The notes below the pieces were generated by a model. That model was not told the origin of the DNA and searched no databases. It saw nothing but the letters and a program-made list of their open reading frames with translations. The position numbers and the translations under genes are program-made. From Streptococcus suis (lineage in GTDB: Bacteria; Bacillota; Bacilli; Lactobacillales; Streptococcaceae), in the NCBI GenBank assembly GCA_022354845.1, contig CP031970.1, positions 620,001 through 684,000 of the forward strand: a DNA stretch of 64,000 bases, given 5' to 3'. Within the stretch, counting starts at the first letter, position 1, and the number at the start of each line of letters is the position of its first letter. This document shows, one piece after another, positions 27,159-36,936 of the stretch.

Positions 27159-27770
27159 ATGGCAACTGTATTAATTGTAAAGGCCCACCCCCTTGACCCA
27201 CAAAAGTCCTATGCTTTGAGGGCATTGGAAGAATTTGAAACTCGATTCGCCAGTTTGCATCCAGAAGATATGATTGAAATAGTAGATGTTTTTGAAGACG
27301 AGATTCCTACCCTAGATAAACCTTTGTTGGAAGCGATGGCAGCTGCAAAGAAGGGGGAGGAGATTGCATCTGAACAAGCCGAGCGGTTGGAACGGTACAA
27401 TGCTTTTACTCAGCAGTTTTTGTCGGCGGATAAGATTGTGGTCGTCAATCCCCTTTGGAACCTCAATGTACCAAGTCAGCTTGTTTCATGGATAAATACA
27501 ATTAATGTAGCAGGCCTGACCTTTAAGTATGGCCCAGAAGGCTCTATCGGATTGATCAAGGACAAAAAGCTCCTGCACATCCAGTCCAATGGTGGTGTTT
27601 ATGCAGGTCAAGATCCAGCTGCCCAGTACATCAAGTCTATCTTTGAGTTTTTGGGCTTTAAAGACATTCAGCAAGTCTTCATCGAAGGACAATCAGCTGA
27701 TCCAAGCCAGGCTCAAGCGATATTTGAAGAAGCTATGGGGAAAATTGATAATATTTTACTACATTTCTAA
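27159..27770 (+). CDS. azoR: FMN-dependent NADH-azoreductase
   Basis: A 203-residue flavodoxin-fold quinone/azo reductase. The N-terminal TVLIVKAHPLDPQKSYALRA binds the FMN phosphate, NPLWNLNVPSQLVSWINT lines the isoalloxazine site, and LLHIQSNGGVYAG is the second flavin loop. It reduces quinones and azo compounds with NADH by a two-electron path and is usually dimeric. It is a single gene with an AAAGGAGAT ribosome site. Confidence 0.9.
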   Translation: MATVLIVKAHPLDPQKSYALRALEEFETRFASLHPEDMIEIVDVFEDEIPTLDKPLLEAMAAAKKGEEIASEQAERLERYNAFTQQFLSADKIVVVNPLWNLNVPSQLVSWINTINVAGLTFKYGPEGSIGLIKDKKLLHIQSNGGVYAGQDPAAQYIKSIFEFLGFKDIQQVFIEGQSADPSQAQAIFEEAMGKIDNILLHF

Positions 27771-27787
27771 TAAAAAATAGCCACGCT

Positions 27788-28060
27788 TCATTTGGAGCAT
27801 GACTTTTTTTGCATTTCTGCAATATAATTTAACTTGCTCTGCCGGCTACGTTTTTTAAACAAGGCTTCGGCAGACATGGCTTCCTGCTTACTGCCAAAAG
27901 CTTCTTGATAGAGTAGTTTGACAGGCAAACGACCACGTGTATATTTAGCACCTTTTCCACGATTATGAGTAGCAAGTCTTTTTTCCACATTTGTTGTATA
28001 ACCGGTATAGAGGCTGTCATCAGCACATTCTAAAACATAAAAATAGGCTTTATTTTCCAT
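27788..28060 (-). CDS. GIY-YIG nuclease-domain protein (YhbQ/UPF0213-like)
   Basis: A 90-residue single-domain GIY-YIG protein. The two halves of the motif are seen as [18 protein letters not shown], with the conserved Arg in the [15 protein letters not shown] stretch and a late Glu in [17 protein letters not shown]. Members of this group are thought to nick or bind DNA, but the role is unclear. The start at 28,060 (MENKAYF) overlaps the end of the methyltransferase gene by 11 nt, so the two are translationally coupled; the longer upstream frame is an artefact. Confidence 0.85.
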   Translation of the reverse strand: MENKAYFYVLECADDSLYTGYTTNVEKRLATHNRGKGAKYTRGRLPVKLLYQEAFGSKQEAMSAEALFKKRSRQSKLNYIAEMQKKSCSK

Positions 28061-28799
28061 AATAAATCTCATGAATAGCAGGAGTATAGTCGCCGTTTTC
28101 CTCGTGAACAACCAGAGGTGGTAGGATATGTAATCCATCTACAGAACCATCTTTGATAGCCTCAATCAGTAACATATTCGCTTCCTTACTGGCCTTGGGA
28201 TAGACAAACTGGATGCGTTTTGGAGCCAGTTTGTAGATACGTAGCTTATCTAAAATATCCAAAAATCGATCTGGTCTATGGACCATGGCCAAGCGACCAT
28301 TGGATTTGAGTACTTGTTGTGCTACCTGGCAAATATTGTCAAGGTTGGTCGCAATCTCGTGTCTGGCTAAAAGGTAATGCTCGCTTTCATTGAGGTTAGA
28401 AGATTCATCTACTTTAAAGTAAGGAGGATTGCAGAGCATTAAATCAACTTTTGATCGTAAATCATAATGAGGTAAGTTTGCCAAATCGTCGTTAATCACT
28501 GTTAACTGTTCCTCTAAATCATTGAGTTCGATGGATCGCCGATTCATGTCCGCTAAGCGTTCCTGTAATTCAACCTGGACAATCTGAGCCTTTGTACGTG
28601 TGGAGGCAAAGAGGCCCACCGCCCCATTTCCGCTACAAAGGTCGACAATCAATCCTTTTTTAGCTGGCATTTTCGGAAAACGCGATAGGAGGACGCTATC
28701 AATTGAATAACTAAAAACTTCCCGATTTTGAATAATTTGAACATCTGTTGAGAAGAGCTGGTCAATCCGCTCCCCATCTTGTAATTCTATTTTATGCAT
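28050..28799 (-). CDS. tRNA1(Val) adenine-N6 methyltransferase-like (TrmN6/YfiC family)
   Basis: A 249-residue Rossmann-fold methyltransferase. The SAM loop is [13 protein letters not shown] (about 51-63), and [10 protein letters not shown] holds the NPPY motif of N6-adenine and related amino-methyltransferases. The family modifies A37 of tRNA-Val in E. coli; the tRNA target in streptococci is inferred. It is followed by the GIY-YIG gene with an 11-nt overlap, a common Firmicute pair. Confidence 0.85.
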   Translation of the reverse strand: MHKIELQDGERIDQLFSTDVQIIQNREVFSYSIDSVLLSRFPKMPAKKGLIVDLCSGNGAVGLFASTRTKAQIVQVELQERLADMNRRSIELNDLEEQLTVINDDLANLPHYDLRSKVDLMLCNPPYFKVDESSNLNESEHYLLARHEIATNLDNICQVAQQVLKSNGRLAMVHRPDRFLDILDKLRIYKLAPKRIQFVYPKASKEANMLLIEAIKDGSVDGLHILPPLVVHEENGDYTPAIHEIYYGK

Positions 28800-28890
28800 A
28801 TGATAATTATAGCATATTGTAAGAACAGAACTTCAGATTTTTTTCGGAGATAAAATATGGTATAATGTAAGGACTGAAAAGGAGATGACT

Positions 28891-29634
28891 ATGTTTTACG
28901 CCTATTTACGTACCTTACTATCTTTTTTACTTTGGGCAATTAATGGAAATATCCATTATCATGATAAAGAAAAAATATTGCCACAAGAGGAGAATTATAT
29001 TTTAATCGCTCCACATAAGACCTTCTGGGATCCTGTTTTTTTAGGATTTGCTGCTGCGCCAAAACAGTTTATTTTTATGGCTAAAAAAGAACTCTTCAAG
29101 GATCGCGGTTTTGGCTGGTGGATTCGCAAATGTGGAGCCTTCCCAATTGATCGTGAAAATCCTGGGATGGCAGCTATTAAATACCCTGTCAACATGTTGA
29201 AAAAAAGCAATCGTTCTTTGGTCATGTTTCCTTCTGGAAGTCGTCATTCTTCAGAAATAAAAGGTGGTGTAGCGGTCATTGCCAAGTCAGCCAAGGTTAA
29301 ACTCATGCCTGCAACCTATGTGGGACCGATGAGCATCAATGGGCTCTTGGCTGGTGAGCGAATCGATGTGGCTTTTGGAAATCCTATCGATGTTTCAGAC
29401 ATCAAGCGCTTGGACGATGCAGGGACGGCTGAAGTAACTCATCGAATCGAAACTGAATTTAAACGTTTGAATGATTACGCAGCATCCTTCCAAACTAAGA
29501 AAAAACCAAATATATTAACTTATATTTACCGTCTCCCTATCCTTATCCTAGTAGCAATTATTTTAGGATTAACCTATGTTTTTAGTTACATAGCAAGCTT
29601 CTTTTGGAATCCATCGGTAGAATTAAAAAAATGA
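28891..29634 (+). CDS. plsC: 1-acyl-sn-glycerol-3-phosphate acyltransferase
   Basis: A 247-residue membrane acyltransferase that makes phosphatidic acid. The catalytic H-X4-D is in APHKTFWDPVF; FPIDRENPG is block II; the glycerol-phosphate site appears as FPSGSRHS instead of the usual FPEGTRS, a variation in block III. A C-terminal membrane helix lies near residues 208-234. I chose the second ATG (28,891), since the first (28,885) sits inside the GGAG site. It precedes comEA-comEC, as in pneumococcus. Confidence 0.88.
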   Translation: MFYAYLRTLLSFLLWAINGNIHYHDKEKILPQEENYILIAPHKTFWDPVFLGFAAAPKQFIFMAKKELFKDRGFGWWIRKCGAFPIDRENPGMAAIKYPVNMLKKSNRSLVMFPSGSRHSSEIKGGVAVIAKSAKVKLMPATYVGPMSINGLLAGERIDVAFGNPIDVSDIKRLDDAGTAEVTHRIETEFKRLNDYAASFQTKKKPNILTYIYRLPILILVAIILGLTYVFSYIASFFWNPSVELKK

Positions 29635-29637
29635 ATT

Positions 29638-29670
29638 GAAAAACTCGTTTCTGCGGGTTTTTCTTTTTTA
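29638..29670 (+). terminator. plsC terminator
   Basis: AAAAACTCG pairs with CGGGTTTTT (one G-T pair), then a T-rich run. Confidence 0.8.
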
Positions 29671-29699
29671 TTTTCGAATAAAAGGATGGAGGTAAATTT

Positions 29700-30377
29700 A
29701 TGGAAGAAATGTTAAACATAGTAAAGGAACATAAGTGGTTTTGTGTAATTGCAAGTATGATGACAGTAGTGGTTGTGAGTGTTCTATTGCTCAACCAGCC
29801 TCCTCAGCCTGCAGATCAAACGGGTTTGGCAGCATTTTCACAGGAGAACCAAGCAAGTAGTGTTCCAGAAGAGGTTGAAGAATCCAGTACAGAAAGCAAA
29901 ACAAGAGATACTGAACAAGAAATCCAACTGGTTGTGGTAGATGTTAAAGGAGAAGTAGAGAGACCTGGACTTTACACGCTTAAGTTCGAGAGTCGCGTCA
30001 ATGATGCGATTGTTGCGGCTGGTGGTTTTACAGCAGAAGCAAATCAAAAATCAGTCAATTTAGCTCAAAAATTGGCAGATGAAGAGATTATTTACGTCGC
30101 ACACAAGGATGAGGATATTTCAGTAATAACAGCACCAAATTCAAGTGTTGTAGCTACTCAAACTCAAGAGGAGAGCCAATCTTCTTTGGTCAATTTAAAT
30201 ACTGCCACCGAGGCAGATTTACAAACCATTTCAGGTATAGGTGCAAAGAGAGCGACGGATATCATTGCTTACCGTGAAGCCAATGGTGGTTTCAAATCGG
30301 TTGATGATCTGAATAATGTTTCAGGAATTGGTGATAAAACGATGGAAAGTATCCGACCATATGTCACGGTTGATTAG
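29700..30377 (+). CDS. comEA: Competence DNA receptor ComEA
   Basis: A 225-residue membrane-anchored DNA-binding protein for uptake of transforming DNA. One N-terminal helix (about 14-32), an acidic linker, an SLBB domain (VVDVKGEVERPGLYTL ... VNLAQKLADEEIIYV, about 78-135) and a double helix-hairpin-helix at the C-terminus (NLNTATEADLQTISGIGAKRA and NVSGIGDKTMESIRP). It overlaps comEC by 17 nt. No combox-like competence promoter was identified by eye. Confidence 0.94.
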   Translation: MEEMLNIVKEHKWFCVIASMMTVVVVSVLLLNQPPQPADQTGLAAFSQENQASSVPEEVEESSTESKTRDTEQEIQLVVVDVKGEVERPGLYTLKFESRVNDAIVAAGGFTAEANQKSVNLAQKLADEEIIYVAHKDEDISVITAPNSSVVATQTQEESQSSLVNLNTATEADLQTISGIGAKRATDIIAYREANGGFKSVDDLNNVSGIGDKTMESIRPYVTVD

Positions 30378-32598
30378 ACTCCCCTGTAAGCCCATTCACT
30401 TTGCAGTTTTGGCGGTGTTAACCTACTTTGCAGTTCACTCTTTTTCCCTTTTGACAATGAGCCTGCTGAGTCTGTTACTAGCAGTCTTTGGGCTTCGGCA
30501 AGGAAAGGTGGTCTTCATCAAAACGCTACCGCTTCTAGCCTTATGTGGTCTCTTCTTCGAATGTCAGAAGATACAATGGGAGCGGACAAATCTATGGGCT
30601 CCAGAGCAAGTAACAACTGTGCAGGTTATTCCTGATACCATTGATGTCAACGGAGACAGTCTATCTTTTCGTGGTCGGGCTGAAGGTCAAGTTTTTCAGG
30701 TTTTCTATAAACTTGCAAGTCAGGAAGAACAAACCTATTTTCAGGAGCTTACGGACTTGGTGCAGTTAGAGGTAGATGCAGAAGTTAGCCAACCAGCAGG
30801 TCAACGTAATTTCAATGGTTTTGATTATCAGGCTTATCTCAAAACCCAGGGCATCTATCGGACAGTAAAAATAAGTACCATTAACAATATTCTCCCTATT
30901 CATTCTTGGAATATCTTTGACTGGTTGTCAACCTGGCGGAGGCAGGCTCTCGTTTATATCAAATCTCATTTTCCTGCTCCAATGAGCCACTACATGACTG
31001 GATTACTATTGGGAGAGTTAGATAGTGACTTTGACCAAATGAGTGACCTCTATTCTAGTTTAGGGATCATTCATCTCTTTGCCCTGTCTGGGATGCAGGT
31101 TGGTTTTTTCATTGACAAATTTCGCTGGCTTTTATTGCGTTTGGGTTTAACAAAGGAAACTGTCGATAAGCTTCAAATTCCGTTTTCTCTTGTTTATGCA
31201 GGATTGACAGGATTTTCAGTCTCAGTCGTGCGGTCCTTGGTCCAGAAAATTCTGGGTAATCTTGGACTACGAAAATTGGATAATTTTGCAGCAACAGTCT
31301 TTGTTTGTCTCTTGCTTATGCCACGGTTTCTTCTGACTGCAGGCGGTGTGCTAACATTTACCTATGCTTTGTTATTGACAGTCTTTGATTTTGAAGAGCT
31401 AAGGCAACTTAAGAAGGTAGCAGTGGAGAGTCTGAGTATTTCTCTTGGAATTTTACCGGTCTTGATGTCCTATTTTTTTGCCTTTCAGCCCTTATCTATC
31501 CTTTTAACGTTTGTTTTTTCCTTTGTTTTTGATGTGTTGTTGTTACCTGGGCTATCTGTCATTCTTTTACTATCGCCCTTCATTAAAATTACGTGGGTCA
31601 ACGGATTCTTTATCCTTATGGAAAAGATTATTGTATGGGTGGCAGAATTGGGGATTAGCCCTTGGATTTTAGGAAAACCTACGGGCCTTGTCTTTTTGCT
31701 CTTGCTGGTCTGCCTTTTCTTGCTTTATGATTTTCACAGAGAGAAGAAATGCCTCCTAGGACTGAGCCTGATGCTTGCTCTGCTATTTTTCATAACCAAA
31801 CACCCGCTGGAAAACGAGGTGACGGTGGTAGACGTAGGGCAGGGGGATAGTATCTTTTTGCGGGACATGCGGGGGCGGACGGTTCTGATTGATGTGGGTG
31901 GTCGGGTTGACTTTGCTGCAAAGGAAGCTTGGCGGGAGCGGTCTAGGGAAGCAAATGCGGAGCGAACTCTGATTCCTTACCTGCATAGTCGAGGTGTGGA
32001 TAGGATTGATAGCTTAGTCTTGACCCATACCGATGCAGATCATGTGGGTGATGTGCTAGAAGTGGCTAAGCAGATTCAGATCGGTAAGATTTACGTTTCT
32101 CCAGGTAGTTTGACTGTACCAGATTTTGTTGCGACTTTGAGGAAAATAAATGTCCCTGTTCATGTTGTAAATCCTGGAGATCGATTGCCCATTTTTGATT
32201 CCTATCTAGAAGTTCTATATCCCAATGGAATCGGAGATGGTGGCAATAATGATTCGATTGTACTCTATGGTCGTTTGTTAAAAACGAATTTCCTCTTTAC
32301 CGGTGACTTGGAGCAAGGGGAATTAGATTTAATCACTTCTTATCCGCAGCTACCAGTCGATGTGCTGAAAGCAGGTCACCATGGTTCCAAGGGCTCTTCA
32401 TATCCAGAATTTTTAGACCATATTGGAGCAAAAATTGCTCTGATTTCTGCTGGTGAAAATAATCGCTATCAACATCCACACAAGGAAACTCTGGAACGTC
32501 TCGACAGTCAAAATATGCAGGTTTACCGAACGGATCTGCAAGGAGCAATCCGTTTCCGAGGTTGGAAACAGTGGAGTATTGAAACGGTAAAAGAGTGA
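30361..32598 (+). CDS. comEC: Competence channel protein ComEC
   Basis: A 745-residue polytopic membrane protein forming the DNA entry channel. The N-terminal helices and OB-like domain are followed by the competence domain (LGIIHLFALSGMQVG) and a C-terminal metallo-beta-lactamase-like domain (VVDVGQGDSIFL, LTHTDADHVGD, FTGDL) proposed to degrade the non-transforming strand. The metal-site residues are intact. I place the start at ATG 30,361 inside the end of comEA; upstream in-frame codons lie in comEA. The gene looks complete, so transformation may be possible. Confidence 0.94.
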   Translation: MSRLIRLPCKPIHFAVLAVLTYFAVHSFSLLTMSLLSLLLAVFGLRQGKVVFIKTLPLLALCGLFFECQKIQWERTNLWAPEQVTTVQVIPDTIDVNGDSLSFRGRAEGQVFQVFYKLASQEEQTYFQELTDLVQLEVDAEVSQPAGQRNFNGFDYQAYLKTQGIYRTVKISTINNILPIHSWNIFDWLSTWRRQALVYIKSHFPAPMSHYMTGLLLGELDSDFDQMSDLYSSLGIIHLFALSGMQVGFFIDKFRWLLLRLGLTKETVDKLQIPFSLVYAGLTGFSVSVVRSLVQKILGNLGLRKLDNFAATVFVCLLLMPRFLLTAGGVLTFTYALLLTVFDFEELRQLKKVAVESLSISLGILPVLMSYFFAFQPLSILLTFVFSFVFDVLLLPGLSVILLLSPFIKITWVNGFFILMEKIIVWVAELGISPWILGKPTGLVFLLLLVCLFLLYDFHREKKCLLGLSLMLALLFFITKHPLENEVTVVDVGQGDSIFLRDMRGRTVLIDVGGRVDFAAKEAWRERSREANAERTLIPYLHSRGVDRIDSLVLTHTDADHVGDVLEVAKQIQIGKIYVSPGSLTVPDFVATLRKINVPVHVVNPGDRLPIFDSYLEVLYPNGIGDGGNNDSIVLYGRLLKTNFLFTGDLEQGELDLITSYPQLPVDVLKAGHHGSKGSSYPEFLDHIGAKIALISAGENNRYQHPHKETLERLDSQNMQVYRTDLQGAIRFRGWKQWSIETVKE

Positions 32599-32629
32599 CG
32601 CTCTCTCTGTAGCTGTTTTCTTTTTTGCA

Positions 32630-32638
32630 TGGTATAAT
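32630..32638 (+). promoter_or_regulatory. Extended -10 promoter of holA
   Basis: TG-G-TATAAT, 24 nt before the start codon. Confidence 0.6.
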
Positions 32639-32661
32639 GGAGAGAAGAATACGGAGAGATT

Positions 32662-33693
32662 ATGACAGTAATTGAACAGATTGAACAAATAAAAAAAGGG
32701 AACTTAGGTTTATTGACCATTTTGTGTGGTGAAGATGTTGGTCAATATCACATTGCGAAAGACTTACTGATGAAGCAACTGGAATTTGATACTTCGGACT
32801 TGGGTTTTGCCTATTTTGATATGTCAGAGGCTGACTATCATCAGGTGGATTTGGATTTAGTTTCTCTTCCTTTCTTTTCTGATGAAAAAGTAGTGATTCT
32901 TGATTATTTCGCAGATTTAACAACGGATAAGAAGCGCTACTTGACGGACGACGAACTGAAGCAATTTGAGGCTTATTTGGAAAATCCAGTTGAGACCACG
33001 CGCTTGATTATTCTAGCACCTGGTAAGTTGGATAGTAAGCGTCGACTTGTCAAACTTCTGAAAAGAGATGGATTGGTTTTAGAAGCAAATCCTCTAAAGG
33101 AAATGGAGCTGAAGAATCATTTCCAGAATGAAGTCGGTCGACTTGGGTTGCGGATGGATCCAGATGTTTTTCACTATCTTATGGTAAAATCCAACTTTGA
33201 TTTTGCAGAAGTTAGTAAAAATTTGGTCTTTCTACAATCCTATAGAGGACAGAATGAAATTTCGCTGGCCGATATAGATGTGGCAATCCCAAAGACTCTT
33301 CAAGATAATATCTTTGATTTAACTCAACTTGTCCTTCAAACTAAAATGGATGAAGCAAGCCATCTTGTTCGGGATTTACGATTGCAAGGAGAGGACGAAA
33401 TCAAGTTGATTGCGATTATGTTAACTCAGTTTCGCACCTATCTTCAAGTGCAAATACTACATGAGCAAGGTCGTGGTGAACAGCAGATTGTTACTGCGTT
33501 GTCAGATTTATCTGGTCGCAAGATTAATCCCTATCAGGTAAAATATGCCTTGCGTGATTCAAGAAATCTGTCGGTTGGTTTTTTGAAAAAGGTCGTCAAG
33601 CTATTAATTGAAACAGATTACCAAATTAAAACAGGACAATTTGATAAAGATTATCTATTTGACATTGCCTTGCTAAGAATCGCAACATCGTAA
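32662..33693 (+). CDS. holA: DNA polymerase III delta subunit
   Basis: A 343-residue clamp-loader subunit. The N-terminal RecA-like domain lacks a P-loop, as in all delta subunits; VVILDYFADL and TRLIILAPGKLDSKRRLVKLL mark its core, and the C-terminal collar domain begins near residue 215 (DNIFDLTQLVLQTKMDEASHLV). It opens the sliding clamp for loading. The gene lies between comEC and sodA, as in other streptococci. Confidence 0.92.
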   Translation: MTVIEQIEQIKKGNLGLLTILCGEDVGQYHIAKDLLMKQLEFDTSDLGFAYFDMSEADYHQVDLDLVSLPFFSDEKVVILDYFADLTTDKKRYLTDDELKQFEAYLENPVETTRLIILAPGKLDSKRRLVKLLKRDGLVLEANPLKEMELKNHFQNEVGRLGLRMDPDVFHYLMVKSNFDFAEVSKNLVFLQSYRGQNEISLADIDVAIPKTLQDNIFDLTQLVLQTKMDEASHLVRDLRLQGEDEIKLIAIMLTQFRTYLQVQILHEQGRGEQQIVTALSDLSGRKINPYQVKYALRDSRNLSVGFLKKVVKLLIETDYQIKTGQFDKDYLFDIALLRIATS

Positions 33694-33709
33694 TTTTCAG
33701 ACAAATAAA

Positions 33710-33738
33710 TTGAAAAGGCTCTCAGAAAGGGATACAAT
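33710..33738 (+). promoter_or_regulatory. sodA promoter
   Basis: TTGAAA (33,710-33,715), 17 nt, TACAAT (33,733-33,738). Confidence 0.82.
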
Positions 33739-33769
33739 AGAACTATCAAATTTATAGGAGAACAGAATT

Positions 33770-34375
33770 ATGGCGATTATTTTACCAGATTTACCTTATG
33801 CTTATGACGCTTTGGAACCACATATTGATGCGGAAACAATGACTTTGCACCATGATAAGCACCATGCAACTTATGTAGCAAATGCCAATGCAGCACTTGA
33901 AAAGCATCCTGAAATTGGCGAAGATTTAGAGGCTCTCCTTTCAGATGTTGAACAAATTCCAGCAGATATTCGTCAGGCCTTGATCAACAATGGTGGCGGA
34001 CATCTTAACCACGCTCTCTTTTGGGAATTACTTTCTCCAGAGAAAACTGAAATTTCTGAAGAGTTGGCTGCAGAAATCGATGCGACATTCGGCTCTTTTG
34101 ATGCCTTTAAGGAAGCATTTACTACAGCTGCAACAACACGCTTTGGTTCAGGTTGGGCTTTCTTGGTAGTTAATAAAGAAGGAAAATTAGAAATTCTTTC
34201 AACCGCTAACCAAGATACACCAATCATGCAAGGATTGAAGCCAATCTTGGCTCTCGATGTTTGGGAACATGCATACTACCTAAACTACCGCAACGTTCGA
34301 CCAAATTACATCAAAGCCTTCTTTGAAGTGATAAATTGGAACAAGGTTAACGAACTTTATAAAGCTGCAAAATAA
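33770..34375 (+). CDS. sodA: Superoxide dismutase [Mn]
   Basis: A 201-residue Fe/Mn-family dismutase. The metal ligands are His27, His81, Asp163 and His167 ([36 protein letters not shown]). GGGHLNH and the Gln in TANQDTP agree with the Mn or cambialistic type of streptococci. It detoxifies superoxide in the cytoplasm. It has its own promoter and a terminator; an ATAGGAG site precedes the start. Confidence 0.96.
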   Translation: MAIILPDLPYAYDALEPHIDAETMTLHHDKHHATYVANANAALEKHPEIGEDLEALLSDVEQIPADIRQALINNGGGHLNHALFWELLSPEKTEISEELAAEIDATFGSFDAFKEAFTTAATTRFGSGWAFLVVNKEGKLEILSTANQDTPIMQGLKPILALDVWEHAYYLNYRNVRPNYIKAFFEVINWNKVNELYKAAK

Positions 34376-34382
34376 ACTATTT

Positions 34383-34410
34383 ACTCTTCCATTGGGGAGA
34401 GTTTTTTATG
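34383..34410 (+). terminator. sodA terminator
   Basis: ACTCTTCC pairs with GGGGAGAGT (one G-T pair), followed by six T. Confidence 0.8.
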
Positions 34411-34471
34411 TAAATAGACTCTAGCCCTACCTTAGCCACGGTAGAAAATTCATCAAAATGCTTTACATAGG

Positions 34472-34576
34472 TTGTTAGTTAGGGTATAATATAGTCTGTG
34501 TGTAATGGACACACGAAAATACAGTTTATCCGCTGGGTTTAAAAGCACCTAAGATTGACAAAGATAGGAGAATAAA
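34472..34576 (+). promoter_or_regulatory. rplS promoter and L19-type leader
   Basis: TTGTTA (34,472-34,477), 17 nt, TATAAT (34,495-34,500). The transcript would start with a leader of about 70 nt in which GTGTGT pairs with ACACAC around 34,498-34,517, with an outer CTGT/ACAG pair. A leader autoregulated by L19 is known in low-GC Gram-positives; assignment here is by position and hairpin, not by a covariance search. Confidence 0.55.
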
Positions 34577-34924
34577 ATGAATCCATTAATCCAAAGTTTG
34601 ACTGAAGGTCAACTTCGTACTGACATTCCTTCATTCCGTCCTGGTGACACTGTACGTGTTCACGCTAAGGTTGTCGAAGGTAACCGCGAACGTATCCAGA
34701 TTTTCGAGGGTGTTGTTATCTCTCGTAAAGGCCAAGGCATCTCAGAAATGTACACTGTACGTAAAATTTCTGGTGGTGTTGGTGTTGAGCGTACTTTCCC
34801 AATCCACACTCCACGTGTTGATAAGATTGAAGTCGTTCGTTACGGTAAAGTTCGTCGTGCTAAATTGTACTACCTACGTGCATTGCAAGGTAAAGCAGCA
34901 CGTATCAAAGAAATCCGTCGTTAA
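34577..34924 (+). CDS. rplS: 50S ribosomal protein L19
   Basis: A 115-residue ribosomal protein at the 30S-50S interface. The sequence [20 protein letters not shown], the [20 protein letters not shown] core and the basic C-terminus ([20 protein letters not shown] in two parts) are typical. A strong promoter and a leader precede it, and a TAGGAG site sets the start. A hairpin terminator follows at about 34,960. Confidence 0.97.
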   Translation: MNPLIQSLTEGQLRTDIPSFRPGDTVRVHAKVVEGNRERIQIFEGVVISRKGQGISEMYTVRKISGGVGVERTFPIHTPRVDKIEVVRYGKVRRAKLYYLRALQGKAARIKEIRR

Positions 34925-34958
34925 TATAGTCCCTTGGACTGACGTAGTCGGAATGAGA

Positions 34959-34984
34959 AGAGGCAGCGTTAGCTGTCTTTTTTC
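34959..34984 (+). terminator. rplS terminator
   Basis: GAGGCAGC pairs with GCTGTCTT (G-T pairs included), then TTTTTT. Confidence 0.75.
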
Positions 34985-35196
34985 GTTCTAGACATTTATT
35001 CAGCAACAGTCTATGATGATATCGAAAAAGACGGGCGGTTTGGTAGAATACTGAGAAGAGATATCTGGAAAAATATGAGACAGACGTCTCGCAATCTTTC
35101 TATTCATCATTAATTGTGATAAACTAAATATAATATCATATGGTTGGCAGTTTTCTAATACTGCCAATACTTGTTTCATCTTTTAGAAAGTCAGAA

Positions 35197-36936
35197 ATGA
35201 AAATAATAAAACAACTTTGGTGGTTTTTTAGGCTAGAGAAAAAACGGTATGTAATGGGGATTGTTTCCTTGTGCTTGGTAAGTGCATTGAACTTGCTTCC
35301 GCCCTATATCATGGGAGAAATTATTGATCAGATTGCAGGGAACCGTTTATCAGGCAATCAACTTCTGATTGGGGTAGTTGGTTTGGTTCTCTCTGCAATC
35401 GGTATGTATGTATTGCGTTATATTTGGAGAATGAATATTCTAGCGACTTCCTTTCGGCTTGGCAAAATTATGCGTGCTAGGCTATTTGAACATTTTATGA
35501 AAATGTCTCCACCCTTTTTTCAAAATCACCGAACAGGTGATTTGATGGCGCACGCTACTAACGATATCAATGCTTTGACACGATTAGCAGGTGGAGGAGT
35601 GATGTCATTTGTCGACGCGACGGTAACGGCCCTCATGACCTTGGTGACGATGTGTTTCATGATTTCTTGGAAAATGACCCTAGTTGCCATTCTGCCCTTG
35701 CCTTTTATGGCCATGACAACTAGTTTTTTGGGCAGAAGGACACATGAGAATTTTAAGGCTTCTCAGGCAGCTTTCTCAGAATTAAATAACAAGGTTCAAG
35801 AATCGGTATCAGGTATCAAAGTGACCAAGTCATTTGGTTATCAGGAAAAGGAAACTCATGCATTCCAAGAAGTCAATCAAGCAGCCTATTTACAAAATAT
35901 TAAGACCATGCGGTATGATGCCATGTTTGATCCAGCCGTTTTATTCTTTGTTGGTCTTTCTTACGTATTGACCTTGTTCGTTGGTGCTCAATTTATTCGA
36001 CAAGGTCAGGTGACAGTTGGGCAACTCGTAACCTTTATGACCTATTTGGATTTACTGGTTTGGCCATTAATGGCGATAGGATTCTTATTTAATATTACAC
36101 AACGTGGCGCTGTTTCTTATGAGCGTATCCAACGATTATTAGATATTCGTTCAGATGTTGAAAATCCACAGAATCCTTTACCTGCACCTGAAAATGGAGA
36201 CATTCGTTATGAAATTGATGTATTTTCATATGAAGAACAACCGACACTTGAAGACATCTATTTCACTATTGAAAAAGGGCAGACGGTTGGTCTAGTAGGT
36301 CCTACAGGGTCTGGGAAAACTACTTTATTAAAATTAATCTTGCGTGAATATGATGTGGAAGATGGTCGTATTTTATTGAACAATGAAAATGTAAAAGACT
36401 ATCGTTTAGCAGATTTGAGGAGTCTGCTGGGCTATGTTCCCCAAGATCAGTTTCTATTTGCAACAAGTATTTCAGAAAATATCCGCTTTGGACATCCCAA
36501 TTTGGGAGAAGAGGAGATTGAGGAAGCTGCTAAAATTGTTCATGTGTATGATGATATAATGGATATGCCTGAAAAATTTGACACCGTTGTGGGAGAAAAA
36601 GGTATTGCCTTATCTGGTGGACAAAAGCAGCGATTGGCTATGGCACGCGCAATGATTTTAAATCCAGAAATCCTATTGTTAGATGATTCCTTATCAGCAG
36701 TTGATGCCAAGACGGAACATGCTATTATTGAAAATGTCAAGGAGGGCAGACGAGGTAAAACAACCATTATCACAGCCCATCGTTTATCGGCAGTAGTCCA
36801 TGCAGATATGATTTTGGTATTAGAGAATGGGCGTATTACTGAACGGGGACGTCACCAAGAATTACTTGAGAAGAAAGGTTGGTACTATAATACATATAGG
36901 ATGCAGCAATTGGAAATGGAGGAGTATGATGAATAA
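35197..36936 (+). CDS. Heterodimeric ABC exporter half, degenerate-site subunit
   Basis: A 579-residue exporter half: six membrane helices (about 1-310) and one nucleotide-binding domain. Walker A GPTGSGKTT, signature LSGGQKQR, and Walker B with Asp instead of the catalytic Glu (ILLLDDSLSAVDA), the mark of the degenerate-site subunit in LmrCD/EfrAB/PatAB-type heterodimers. The partner begins 11 nt before the end of this gene. Substrates are probably hydrophobic drugs or lipids; I cannot say which. The start at 35,197 gives the normal length; 19 open codons upstream are not needed. Confidence 0.88.
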   Translation: MKIIKQLWWFFRLEKKRYVMGIVSLCLVSALNLLPPYIMGEIIDQIAGNRLSGNQLLIGVVGLVLSAIGMYVLRYIWRMNILATSFRLGKIMRARLFEHFMKMSPPFFQNHRTGDLMAHATNDINALTRLAGGGVMSFVDATVTALMTLVTMCFMISWKMTLVAILPLPFMAMTTSFLGRRTHENFKASQAAFSELNNKVQESVSGIKVTKSFGYQEKETHAFQEVNQAAYLQNIKTMRYDAMFDPAVLFFVGLSYVLTLFVGAQFIRQGQVTVGQLVTFMTYLDLLVWPLMAIGFLFNITQRGAVSYERIQRLLDIRSDVENPQNPLPAPENGDIRYEIDVFSYEEQPTLEDIYFTIEKGQTVGLVGPTGSGKTTLLKLILREYDVEDGRILLNNENVKDYRLADLRSLLGYVPQDQFLFATSISENIRFGHPNLGEEEIEEAAKIVHVYDDIMDMPEKFDTVVGEKGIALSGGQKQRLAMARAMILNPEILLLDDSLSAVDAKTEHAIIENVKEGRRGKTTIITAHRLSAVVHADMILVLENGRITERGRHQELLEKKGWYYNTYRMQQLEMEEYDE

